From NCBI GenBank assembly GCA_021776135.1, contig JAJFGL010000040.1, forward strand, positions 67,967-131,966: DNA of 64,000 nucleotides, written 5' to 3'. The notes beneath the pieces were generated by a model. It had not been told where the DNA came from. It saw nothing but the letters and a program-made list of their open reading frames with translations, and searched no databases. Position numbers and translations under genes: made by a program. Below, one piece after another: positions 17,605-26,554 of the stretch; position 1 is the stretch's first letter; each line of letters begins with the position of its first letter. The stretch is from Kiloniellaceae bacterium. GTDB taxonomy: Bacteria > Pseudomonadota > Alphaproteobacteria > Kiloniellales > J153.

Positions 17605-20600
17605 TCAAACCCGTCTGGTTCGTTTGGCAATCGCCTTGGGCCGCCTAAGGGCCATCGTCCGCGCGTGCCGGTGCCGGTTCGTGGCGGCATCGATCATCGC
17701 TTGCTGGCATCCGGAATTACTGCCCGCGTTCCCGTTCGGGCGGTGAACGTAACTGCCGTCCGAAAGCATGTCCCAAACGTTGCGCCGGTCATTCAACTGC
17801 AGTTCAAGAAATTCGTGCAATTCCTGGCGTAGGTCTTTGTCTTCCACTGCGACCACGACTTCAGCCCGATGCTCTAGATTTCTCAACATGAGGTCGGCCG
17901 AGCCGATGTAGAATTCCTCATCGCCTCCGTTGCGGAAATAATACACCCGCGCGTGCTCAAGGAAACGCCCGACGACGCTGATGACGGAAATGTTTTCGGA
18001 CAGTCCGGAGATGCCGGGCCGGAGACGGCAAGTATCGCGGATGATCAGTTCTACCCGGACATCGGCGCGCGAGGCGCGATATAGCGCCTCGATGATATCT
18101 GGGTCTTCCAATGCGTTAGTCTTGAGCCGAATCAAGCCCGGCGAGCGCGTGGAATGCTTCGATATTTCACGGTCGATCATGGCCAGAAGTTGATCTTTCA
18201 TGTTTCGCGGCGAGACCAATATCTTGGAATAGTGCCGCACGGGCTGACAACCCGACGTCAGGTAGTTGAAGAAATTGACCAGATCGGAACCGACCTTGCT
18301 GTCGCAGGTCAGCAGTCCGAAATCCGAATACATCCGCGCCGTACCGGCATGGTAGTTACCGGTTCCGATGTGGGAATACCGGCGCAATCCGTTGTAATCC
18401 CTGCGGATAACCAAAATCAACTTCGAATGGGTCTTGAGGCCGACCACGCCGTAGGCGACGTGAATACCGGCTTCCTCCAGCCGCCGCGCCCACTTGACGT
18501 TGGCGCTCTCGTCGAATCGGGCTTTTAGCTCCACGGAAACCGCCACCTGTTTTCCGTTTTGCGCCGCTTCGATTAGGTGCTCGATGATTCCGGTGCCCTC
18601 CGTGGTCCGGTAAAGAGTTGCCTTGATCGCCAGAACCTTTGGATCCCGGCTGGCCTCGCGGATAAAACGAACGACGGACGTGGTGAAAGATTCATAAGGG
18701 TGCTGAAGAAGTATCGGCCCTTTGTTACGGATGATGTGAAAGATGCTCTGCTTATCCTGCAAATCGACGTGGTCTATCGGGTGGTGGTCCGGATCGTGGA
18801 GTTCCGCCTTCTCGATGGACGCGATCTCCATCATATCGCGAAGGCCGAGCATAATATCGCTATCGAAAACATCCGTCGATTCATCGAGTCCAAGTTCAGC
18901 CGCCAGCATACCGCGATGCAGCGGTCTGATGTCCGCATCGGTTTCCAGGCGAACTATGGGGGCGAATTTGCGGTCGCGCACTTCGCTTTCGATCATCTCG
19001 AGAAGATCGTCGGCCGTATCCTCGTTGCGTTCCGTGTCGGCGTTTCGCGTGACCCGGAAAATTTCGCAGTCAAGAACCTCGACATCAGGAAAAAGGGCGT
19101 CGAGATTACTGGCCATGACGTCTTCGAGAAGCACGAATTTGTTATCCGAGCCCACGCGGATGAAGCGCGGAACCGCGTTCCCCGTTGGCACCTTGACCCG
19201 CGCCAATATCGGCGTCGCCTCTTCGGGCATGTGAAGCGTCACCAGAAGGTTCAGCGAAAGATTGGAAATGTGCGGAAATGGATGGGCCGGATCCATGGCC
19301 AAAGGTGTGACCAGCGGGAAGATGTTTTTCAGGTAATATGCGCGCACGCCAGCCCGTTCGCCGGGCAGGAGGTCGGCACAGGAGGAGATGATAATATCGT
19401 TCTCGCGCAAGGTTTGCGTCAGCTTGAGAAACACCTTCCGGGAACGGTTCTGAATCTCGCGGACCAGGGCGATGGAATCGTGTATCTGTTGCGCCGGCGT
19501 GCGCCCATCGAGGGTCAGTTCATGGAGACCGGCCCCGACTTGTTGCTTGAGCCCGCCGATTCTTTTCATAAAGAACTCGTCGAGGTTCGAGCCTACGATG
19601 GCTAGGAATTTCACCCTCTCAAGCAGTGGGTTTCTTGTGTCTTCCGCCTCATGGAGAACCCTATAGTTGAAATTAAGCCAGGTCAGTTCGCGGTTGAGGT
19701 AGAGTTCCGGCGCCCTTAGGTTCTTACCGGTTTCAGCCTGCGCGCGCGCCGCCTGGGCGGCGGCGGCGGCGGCGCGTTTCGCCGCCCGGTCGGCCTCTGC
19801 CTTAGAGGCAGCGGCGGCATGCGCCGCCGCTGCGGCCAACTTGAATTTTTCGGCCGCCTTAGCCGACGCGCGGGTTCCATCGACGGCGGTTTTTGTCCGC
19901 GACCGCGCCCGCCCGGCTGTCGCCGTGGTCTCGGCAACCGTTTCCTTCGTATGCATCGGAATGCCGTTCATGGCTTTCTCCGCTTTGCGGGCGGCATCCT
20001 CGGTCTGCTTGACGGCCTTGGCGGCTTCCCCGACTTTGACCGCCGCGGCGTCGGCTTCCGCCTTGGCCCGGGTGGCGATGGCCGTGACTGCTTCCACCGC
20101 CGCCTCGGCTTGCGCTTCGGCGGCTTTGGCGACCTGTCCGAGCTTGACGATACGGCGCTCAAGGTTTCGGCGGTCGGATGCGGAACAATTTTTGCTGCGT
20201 TCGGCCTGCGCGATCTCTATTTCGACGCCCTTGGCTCTCGCCCGCGATTTGATGGCGATGGTTTCTCTCTTACGCGCGGTCGCCGCCGCGGTCTCGCTGT
20301 CATGGGCCAGCTTCGCCGCCCGTTTCGAGATATCGACCGCCGCCGCCGCCGCCTTCGCGGCATTTTTGGCATGCTTGTCGGTGGAAGTAACGGCGCGCGT
20401 AACCTTGTTTTTCGGCCTTGCCGTTTCGACCTCGTTTAAAACTTTTTTCGACGCCCTCTTGGTTTGGGCGACGGTCTTGGCCGCCGCCGTTGTTTGGTCG
20501 GCTGCTTCGTTGGCCTTCTTTCGCGCTTCGGTCGCCGCCTTTGACGCGCGGCCGACCTCGGTTTTTGCCATTTTCATTTCCGGCGGAAGAAGGTTTTTAT

Positions 20601-20652
20601 CCAGCATAACCTCATCCATCGGCACAAATTGACCGGCGGCCCGATCCGGCAT
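17605..20652 (-). CDS. ppk: Polyphosphate kinase PPK1 with long Ala/Lys-rich N-terminal extension
   Basis: PPK1 makes and degrades polyphosphate by reversible transfer of the ATP gamma-phosphate. The catalytic core starts near residue 313 (YLNRELTWLNFNYRVLHEA) and is full length. The two active-site His are H742 in GLKTHSKL and H900 in FLEHARVYYF. In front lies an extra segment of about 310 residues, rich in Ala, Lys, Arg and Glu, predicted as continuous coiled coil, with histone H1/PhaF-like AKAA runs; normal PPK1 lacks it. The C-terminus is also basic (RPKAIAKRTRRV). I start at the ATG at 20652, with GGGAG 8 bases before; a TTG at 20673 is possible but poorly placed. Confidence 0.95.
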   Translation of the reverse strand: MPDRAAGQFVPMDEVMLDKNLLPPEMKMAKTEVGRASKAATEARKKANEAADQTTAAAKTVAQTKRASKKVLNEVETARPKNKVTRAVTSTDKHAKNAAKAAAAAVDISKRAAKLAHDSETAAATARKRETIAIKSRARAKGVEIEIAQAERSKNCSASDRRNLERRIVKLGQVAKAAEAQAEAAVEAVTAIATRAKAEADAAAVKVGEAAKAVKQTEDAARKAEKAMNGIPMHTKETVAETTATAGRARSRTKTAVDGTRASAKAAEKFKLAAAAAHAAAASKAEADRAAKRAAAAAAQAARAQAETGKNLRAPELYLNRELTWLNFNYRVLHEAEDTRNPLLERVKFLAIVGSNLDEFFMKRIGGLKQQVGAGLHELTLDGRTPAQQIHDSIALVREIQNRSRKVFLKLTQTLRENDIIISSCADLLPGERAGVRAYYLKNIFPLVTPLAMDPAHPFPHISNLSLNLLVTLHMPEEATPILARVKVPTGNAVPRFIRVGSDNKFVLLEDVMASNLDALFPDVEVLDCEIFRVTRNADTERNEDTADDLLEMIESEVRDRKFAPIVRLETDADIRPLHRGMLAAELGLDESTDVFDSDIMLGLRDMMEIASIEKAELHDPDHHPIDHVDLQDKQSIFHIIRNKGPILLQHPYESFTTSVVRFIREASRDPKVLAIKATLYRTTEGTGIIEHLIEAAQNGKQVAVSVELKARFDESANVKWARRLEEAGIHVAYGVVGLKTHSKLILVIRRDYNGLRRYSHIGTGNYHAGTARMYSDFGLLTCDSKVGSDLVNFFNYLTSGCQPVRHYSKILVSPRNMKDQLLAMIDREISKHSTRSPGLIRLKTNALEDPDIIEALYRASRADVRVELIIRDTCRLRPGISGLSENISVISVVGRFLEHARVYYFRNGGDEEFYIGSADLMLRNLEHRAEVVVAVEDKDLRQELHEFLELQLNDRRNVWDMLSDGSYVHRPNGNAGSNSGCQQAMIDAATNRHRHARTMALRRPKAIAKRTRRV

Positions 20653-20889
20653 GATACATCTCCCAGCAGTCAAATTATTCGTTTGTATGCGTATGTACTA
20701 ATTTGATTTTACGATAGCAGAAATGGCGCCTAGCGCATTGTTCTATGTCAATATTGGGCGAATCCTATTGCTTGTTGGAGTCTACCGGCGTGCCCTGAGT
20801 GCAGATCGCGGGAGGCCTTCGATGCACTGGGCCGTCGCGCGAAAAACATGATGCGGGATCGGTTCCATAACTGATACAAACCCAACGCC

Positions 20890-21561
20890 ATGGCCATTCC
20901 ACACGGGCCTGTCGAAAATCCTACCGGTATCCGCGCCATGAATTCAATGATCGAACTCGACTTAGAGCCGTGCGAGCACGTCGAAACCATCAAGGGCATT
21001 CCCTTCCCGACGGAAATGCGGTTCCGGCAGCTTGTGGTGACCGGCCCGCCCGGTTCGGGCAAGTCCGTGTTGATGAAAGATATGGGGGGCTGGCCGGAAG
21101 AAGGTTATATCGACTTGACGCTCAAGAACTGGTGGCGCGCGAACGCGCTGACGTTCCGCCCGCGGGAGGTTCACCTTGGGCTTCCCTTCCACGGCCACCC
21201 CGACGCCTTGAGCGTCATAGATCCGGAATGGCTTGAGGCGCCGGAACCGCCCCGCTTGGACTGCGCGCGTATAATTTTGCCGCCCATAAAGGAGCATTTT
21301 CTATCGGTTGACTGGCGTGATCGATTCTTTTTCGAGTTCTCGCTTCCGCCGCCCGAGGAAATCCTCAAATGGCGGCTGGAACGCCGGCGTAAAAATTCGC
21401 ACCCGCCGGATGAAATGGTGAATATCGAACAAGTAGAGAGGCAAGTTTCCGTCTATCGCGAAGTAGCTCTATACTTTTATCGGTCTGGGATGTTAATCTA
21501 CGTTAGAGATGAGTTTGACGGAATGCCAAAATTTATTGTTGGTCCGAATAATAATAGTTAG
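20890..21561 (+). CDS. P-loop kinase-like NTPase of unknown substrate
   Basis: Up to 223 residues with a clear Walker A, TGPPGSGKS, near residue 55, and later a helical lid-like region EEILKWRLERRRKNSHPPDE. The fold looks like a small-molecule or nucleotide kinase but no substrate motif is recognisable. The start is uncertain: no good ribosome-binding site precedes the ATG at 20890, and ATGs at 20938 and 20947 are alternatives. The stop is 35 bp before the FHA-phosphatase gene, so the two form a kinase-phosphatase pair on the plus strand, opposite to the genes around them. Confidence 0.75.
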   Translation: MAIPHGPVENPTGIRAMNSMIELDLEPCEHVETIKGIPFPTEMRFRQLVVTGPPGSGKSVLMKDMGGWPEEGYIDLTLKNWWRANALTFRPREVHLGLPFHGHPDALSVIDPEWLEAPEPPRLDCARIILPPIKEHFLSVDWRDRFFFEFSLPPPEEILKWRLERRRKNSHPPDEMVNIEQVERQVSVYREVALYFYRSGMLIYVRDEFDGMPKFIVGPNNNS

Positions 21562-21596
21562 AGATCAATAATCCAAATGAAGGCGGGACACGGGCT

Positions 21597-23018
21597 ATGA
21601 GCCTGGAGCTTCTCAAGCGCCGTTTCTGGCCGGGCCGCAAGGTTTCGCGCGATTCCCTGGCGGTCGAGCCGCGGGCGCTCATGGCGCCGCACCGCATCGT
21701 CTTCGAAGGCTACCCGGTGCAAATCGGCCTTGGCCCAAGGAAGCTATGGCTGTTTCCCGAGGTGGCGGCCAGTGCGAACCCAGATACGCCCATCGGCGAT
21801 TGGCTCCTGGTCGATCCAGACCGCTATTTTACCGAAATCGCCGGCTTCGCGCGGATTTCGCCGGGGGAAACCCTGCTTGTCGGGCGCGGCGACAAAAATC
21901 TGAACATGATCTTCGGTTTCGAAAAGAACGTCGCGAAACGTCACCTGCATCTGAGCAATGACGGCGGGGAAATTCTGCTGAAACCGCTAGAGACCGAGAC
22001 AGAGACCTATGTCTCCAGGGCCGCGGATCGCGCCGCCCTGGACGACCTGAGGCTCGAGCGCTTGAACAACCTGCGCTTCGTTCGCGAAATTTTCGGTGGC
22101 CCGATCGAGCTCTTGGCGCCCGAAACCGCCATGGCCGCCGCCCAGGATTTCTTAGACCTTCTGCGCGGCGATCCGTACCGGCCCGTGGCGCGCAATGGCC
22201 TGCCAGGCGCCCTGGTGGACCTGCCGGACGAGCTTACGCCGATTGTCGTGGGCGACCTTCACGCCCAAGTCGACAACCTGCTCACCATCCTGTGCGCCGG
22301 CCGCTTGCTAGAGGAGTTGTGCGGCGGAAGCGCCGCGCTCGTCCTGCTCGGAGATTTGGTCCACCGCGAAGAGGACGGCAAGCTAGAGGAGATGGACTCG
22401 TCTTTGCTGATGCTGGACTTGGTTTTCAAACTGAAATTACGCTTTCCCAATAACGTCTTTTGCTTACGTGGCAATCACGAAAGCCTCGAGGACACCGTGA
22501 GCAAGGCCGGCGTGCCTCAAGGTCAAATATTGCGCCATCACGCCAAGAAGCTACGCGGCAAGGCTTATGTCAAGATTCTGGCCGAGTGCTTCGATCACTT
22601 GCCTTATGTCCTGCGCTCGACGGACTTTATCGCGTGCCACGCGGGCCCGACGCGCAAGCGCGTGTCGCGGGACGATTTGATCAACATCCACGAGCGCCCA
22701 AAGCTGGCTCGTGAATTGATCTGGACCCGGCTGCGTCTGCCGAACCGCCCGGCCGGTTATACGAAAGGAGACGTGAAATCGTTCCGCGCGAGTTTGGAGG
22801 TGGCGAAGCATACGCCCTTGATCGTGTCGCACTCACCGCTCTCGCGCAACGCCACCTACTGGACCCATGTCAACGACATCAAGAATCATCACATAGTGTT
22901 CAGCGCCATACCCGGTAAAGTCGCGGTCATGTTCCGTGCCGGGCACGAGATGATTCCCTTGGAGTATCCGGTCGAACCCTTGCGCGAAAGCATAGGCGCC
23001 CTGACCCAAACCTCCTGA
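21597..23018 (+). CDS. FHA-like domain plus PPP-family metallophosphatase
   Basis: 473 residues. Around residues 95-145 is a probable FHA phosphothreonine-binding domain (LLVGRGDKNLNMIFGFEKN, then AKRHLHLSND). The C-terminal domain is a PPP/PP1-type two-metal phosphatase with GDLHAQ, GDLVHR and GNHES, followed by a histidine metal ligand in DFIACHAGP. It is likely to remove phosphate from a protein or nucleotide; the substrate is unknown. It pairs with the upstream P-loop kinase. Its stop lies 8 bp from the convergent pit gene. The FHA assignment is moderate; the phosphatase is firm. Confidence 0.85.
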   Translation: MSLELLKRRFWPGRKVSRDSLAVEPRALMAPHRIVFEGYPVQIGLGPRKLWLFPEVAASANPDTPIGDWLLVDPDRYFTEIAGFARISPGETLLVGRGDKNLNMIFGFEKNVAKRHLHLSNDGGEILLKPLETETETYVSRAADRAALDDLRLERLNNLRFVREIFGGPIELLAPETAMAAAQDFLDLLRGDPYRPVARNGLPGALVDLPDELTPIVVGDLHAQVDNLLTILCAGRLLEELCGGSAALVLLGDLVHREEDGKLEEMDSSLLMLDLVFKLKLRFPNNVFCLRGNHESLEDTVSKAGVPQGQILRHHAKKLRGKAYVKILAECFDHLPYVLRSTDFIACHAGPTRKRVSRDDLINIHERPKLARELIWTRLRLPNRPAGYTKGDVKSFRASLEVAKHTPLIVSHSPLSRNATYWTHVNDIKNHHIVFSAIPGKVAVMFRAGHEMIPLEYPVEPLRESIGALTQTS

Positions 23019-23026
23019 CTACGGTT

Positions 23027-24292
23027 TTAGGTAAATATTCCCTTCAAGGTGAAGAAGAACAGCGCCGCCAGGAGACCGCCGATCGGCAGGGTCACGATCC
23101 ACGACACGAAGATGCCGCCGATCACACGTAGATCCAAGGCGCCGATGCCTCGTGCCAGACCGACGCCCATGACCGCGCCGACGGCGATATGGGTCGTCGA
23201 GACGGGCATGCCAGTGCGCGACGCCAGAACCACGGTGGCCGCGGCGGCCATGGTGGCGCAGAAACCGCGTGTCGGGGTCAATTCGGTAATCTTGGTTCCG
23301 ATCGTCCGCATGACCTTGTAGCCGTAGGTTGCCAGACCAACGATGATGCCGAAACCGCCGAGCAGCAGAATCCAGAGCGGCAATGCCGCTTTCTGGGCGA
23401 CCTCGCCGCCGGACTGCACGATGGCATAGACCGCGGCCATGGGGCCGACGCCATTGGCGACATCGTTGGAGCCGTGGGCGAAAGCCATGCCGCAGGCCGT
23501 GAATATCATCATCGGCACGAAGACCTTTTCAACGCTGGCGAAGTGATAATCCCTGTCGGCGGTTTCATCGACCTTGACCCGCTGGATCATGATCCAACCG
23601 ATCACGGCGACAACCACGCCAATAACCGCGGCGAGCAGGAAACTCATCGGCGCGCTGAGTTCCAGATTCAAGTGCTTGAGCCCCTTGAACATGGTCACCA
23701 GGGAGATGATAAAGCCCACCAGGAAGACATAGAACGGGCCCCATCTCTTGGCGCTTAGGAAGGGGTTATCCGTATTGAGGATCAGGCGGCGGATGGACAT
23801 CATGAGGATGAAGGCGATCGTCCCTCCGAGCAACGGGGACACTACCCAAGAGGCCGCGATCTGACCGATCTTACCCCAATTCACCGCATCGATACCGATG
23901 CCCGCCATGGCGAATCCGACCACGGCGCCGACAATGGAATGGGTTGTCGAAACCGGCCAACCGCGTATTGAGGCGATCATGAGCCATACAGCGGCAGCCA
24001 GAAGCGCGGCCAGCATACCGAAGACTAAAATTTCCGGCTTATCGACGATGGAGCTGGGATCGATGATACCCTTTCGGATCGTCTTGGTGACGTTACCGCC
24101 AGCCAGCGCCGCGCCCAAAAACTCGAATATGCCCGCGATGATAATCGCCGTCGTGACCGTAATGGCGCCCGAACCCACCGAGGTGCCCATGACATTGGCC
24201 ACGTCGTTGGCGCCGATACCCCAAGTCATATAAAACCCGAAGACAACCGCCAATGTGATGAATACGGTGCCGTACATGGCAATGGTATCCAT
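23027..24292 (-). CDS. pit: Low-affinity inorganic phosphate transporter, Pit family
   Basis: 421 residues, about 10-12 TM segments, inner membrane. It has the duplicated Pit signature: TWGIGANDVANVMGTSVGSG near the N-terminus and FAHGSNDVANGVGP in the second half, with GWPVSTTHSIVGA and GMPVSTTHIAVGA after each. Pit imports metal-phosphate with protons. It is downstream of the DUF47 gene (47-bp gap), the usual Pit partner. With ppk nearby this supplies phosphate for polyphosphate. Confidence 0.95.
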   Translation of the reverse strand: MDTIAMYGTVFITLAVVFGFYMTWGIGANDVANVMGTSVGSGAITVTTAIIIAGIFEFLGAALAGGNVTKTIRKGIIDPSSIVDKPEILVFGMLAALLAAAVWLMIASIRGWPVSTTHSIVGAVVGFAMAGIGIDAVNWGKIGQIAASWVVSPLLGGTIAFILMMSIRRLILNTDNPFLSAKRWGPFYVFLVGFIISLVTMFKGLKHLNLELSAPMSFLLAAVIGVVVAVIGWIMIQRVKVDETADRDYHFASVEKVFVPMMIFTACGMAFAHGSNDVANGVGPMAAVYAIVQSGGEVAQKAALPLWILLLGGFGIIVGLATYGYKVMRTIGTKITELTPTRGFCATMAAAATVVLASRTGMPVSTTHIAVGAVMGVGLARGIGALDLRVIGGIFVSWIVTLPIGGLLAALFFFTLKGIFT

Positions 24293-24339
24293 GTCCTATA
24301 CCTCCCCGTCTCTTGTGCCTGATTCTTGCGCGCGCATTT

Positions 24340-25020
24340 TCATCGCGCCAGTAGCAGGCGCAAGCGATTGCCTACCTTTTCCGCATAGTCCGCCAGGTCG
24401 CCGGTCCACTGGATAAGCTGATACCAGAACATAACCGATACCGGCTTCATCTCGTCTTCCTGGGCGAATAGCCGGCGAGTCAGTTCCATGCCCAGGTCGT
24501 CGGTTTCGGACTCGATCTGGTTCAATTGATTGACCATTTCCGTTACCTTGTCGGACTCGCGGCCCTTGAACCCCATCTCGACCAACTCATCCAACTCGCC
24601 GATAATCAAGGTCGCTTGATCGCAAGCGTCAACGCAGCGCCGGGTTAGAACCATCAAGGGTTCCTTGAGGGTCTCGGGTACCTCCATGGGGCGTTCGACC
24701 AGCAATCCCGCAATGTCCTGGGCGGTGTCCGCGATCGAATCCTGCATGTCGAGAACCTCGAGTAGATCCCGGCGGTCAACCGGCAGCATCAAGCTGCGCG
24801 GCAGGTTGGCGCGCAACTCGTTCTTGATGTCGTCCGCGTCTTGTTCGTATTGGAAAATCAAGTCCTTGACGGCGGCGACCTTCTTTTGATCGCCGGCGCA
24901 TAGGGCTTCGAACAACTTCGGAACTTCGGCGGCGCACTTGGCCACGGCGGCGATGTGCGTCTGCATCGCCTTAAAAGGCGAACGCCCGAATAGGCTGGCG
25001 AAAGTACTCGGCTTGACCAT
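24340..25020 (-). CDS. DUF47/TIGR00153 PhoU-like Pit accessory protein
   Basis: 226 residues, all helical, cytosolic. The protein matches the TIGR00153 (DUF47) pattern: FGRSPFKAMQTHI near the N-terminus, a central DILDVLDMQDSIADTAQ-like segment and a C-terminal YQLIQWTGDLADYAEKVGNR. These PhoU relatives are encoded next to Pit transporters and are thought to gate them. GGAGA precedes the ATG. First gene of the DUF47-pit operon. Confidence 0.92.
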   Translation of the reverse strand: MVKPSTFASLFGRSPFKAMQTHIAAVAKCAAEVPKLFEALCAGDQKKVAAVKDLIFQYEQDADDIKNELRANLPRSLMLPVDRRDLLEVLDMQDSIADTAQDIAGLLVERPMEVPETLKEPLMVLTRRCVDACDQATLIIGELDELVEMGFKGRESDKVTEMVNQLNQIESETDDLGMELTRRLFAQEDEMKPVSVMFWYQLIQWTGDLADYAEKVGNRLRLLLAR

Positions 25021-25294
25021 GTGCGCTTCTCCTGTTCGGCGGCTACAGCGTGACCGGCGCGGCCAGCTCCGCCGCCGGTAATCATCTTCGGAATGGAATC
25101 GACTCAGGTTGTTCGAAACCGGACAGCCTCCCCAACTTCCAGCGTGTCGCCGGAAGGTTTCTTTTATATTTTGGAACCCTATCCGAGATGCTCGCGAAAA
25201 GCATTGACTTGCGTCAGTATGTCAAAGAAATGTAAAAATAGTTCCGCGGGGCCATCCGCCAAGAGAACCGCGGATGTGCCGGCATCCCGGATCG

Positions 25295-26551
25295 TCACTC
25301 GGCCTTTCGGCCGCCCGGCGCCCGGATTCGAATCTCCTCGATGGCCTGCGCCGTTCCGCGCTCGATCGTGAATGTGACCCCGCCGGTCTCGATCACGGTG
25401 CCAAGGCGCGGAACCGACTTGACCACCTGCATGAGATATCCCGCCAGAGTTTCATATTTTCCCGGCGGCAGCTTGATATCCAGTTCCCGTTCCATCCGGC
25501 CGAGATCCAGCCGGGCTCCGACCAGGAACTCCCGCTCGCCAAGTTTGCGCACCCAGGTACCCCGCGCGCCGCCGGCATCGAACTCGTCTTCCAGTTCGCC
25601 AACGATGACCTCGAGGATATCCTCAAGCATGACGATTCCTTCCGCGCCGCCGTATTCGTCAACCACGACCGCCATGATCCCCGCACCCTTGCGGAAACCG
25701 GACAGCAAGGGCTCGATCCCGGTCGTGGCCGGCACGCAATGGGCTTGGCGCATGAAGGTTTCAAACGGCTGCTCCGGCGCTTCGCCCAGGGTGTCGAGCA
25801 CATTCAAGGCCCCAACGATGCGATCTATGCGCCGGTCGTAGACAGGCAGCCGCTTATGGGCATGGGCTACCGCCAAGCGCCGGGCCTCGCCGCAAGTTCC
25901 ATCGCGCGGCACCCCAACCACGTCGATCAGCGGCACCATGATGTCGCCGGCCGTCGTCTCGCTGAAGTTGAAAACCTGGCGGATCATGCGCCGCTCAATG
26001 GGGGCGATGTCGCCTTCGGCCGCCGACATGTCCATCATCATCGAAATCTCTTCGCGGAGCGTGAAGGGGTTGCGCGCCTCGCTATCGCCCAGAATCTTGG
26101 CTAAAAACCGGGTTAGGACGCTGAAAACCGCAAGGATCGGGTAAAATAGGTAAGAGGCGCCGCTAAGCACAAATATAATCTTGGGGGTGATCGCGTCGGC
26201 GCGTTGCTGAAAAACGCTTTTCGACACGATCTCGCCGAAAATCCAGATCAGCGGCGCCACGATGACAATGGCGAGCCAGGCATACTGTTCGCCGAAAAGC
26301 TGAATCACCAGGGCCGTGGCCATGGTGGTGTTGGTGACCACCGCGATATTCGTGCCCACGAGCGTCGTCGACAACAACCATTCGGGTTTGTCGAGCATTT
26401 TCATGGCCAGCCGCGCACCGCGCGACCCTTGGGCCGCTTCGTGGCGGAGCTTCATGCGGTCGGCGCTGACGACACCGATCTCAGAGCCGGAAAAGAAGGC
26501 CTCTGTCGCCAGGCAAATCGCCATGATCAGGATGGTAATGGGGATGTCCAT
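25295..26551 (-). CDS. CNNM/CorC-HlyC membrane protein, paralog 4
   Basis: 418 residues: an N-terminal CNNM (DUF21) membrane domain (about 1-180, opening FFSGSEIGVVSADRMKLRHE), a CBS pair (about 200-330) and a C-terminal CorC_HlyC domain (about 340-410). Family members move or sense Mg2+ and other divalent ions, or protect against cation efflux. A GGGGAGG ribosome-binding site overlaps the end of the preceding paralog. It is the last of four such genes read as one operon. Confidence 0.92.
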   Translation of the reverse strand: MDIPITILIMAICLATEAFFSGSEIGVVSADRMKLRHEAAQGSRGARLAMKMLDKPEWLLSTTLVGTNIAVVTNTTMATALVIQLFGEQYAWLAIVIVAPLIWIFGEIVSKSVFQQRADAITPKIIFVLSGASYLFYPILAVFSVLTRFLAKILGDSEARNPFTLREEISMMMDMSAAEGDIAPIERRMIRQVFNFSETTAGDIMVPLIDVVGVPRDGTCGEARRLAVAHAHKRLPVYDRRIDRIVGALNVLDTLGEAPEQPFETFMRQAHCVPATTGIEPLLSGFRKGAGIMAVVVDEYGGAEGIVMLEDILEVIVGELEDEFDAGGARGTWVRKLGEREFLVGARLDLGRMERELDIKLPPGKYETLAGYLMQVVKSVPRLGTVIETGGVTFTIERGTAQAIEEIRIRAPGGRKAE

Positions 26552-26554
26552 CCG

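Noticed and set aside
18577-20632. Several long plus-strand frames opposite ppk
   Set aside because: They mirror the PPK core and its Ala/Lys-rich repeat region; no ribosome-binding site or family match, and the hydrophobic look is the antisense of Ala/Lys codons.
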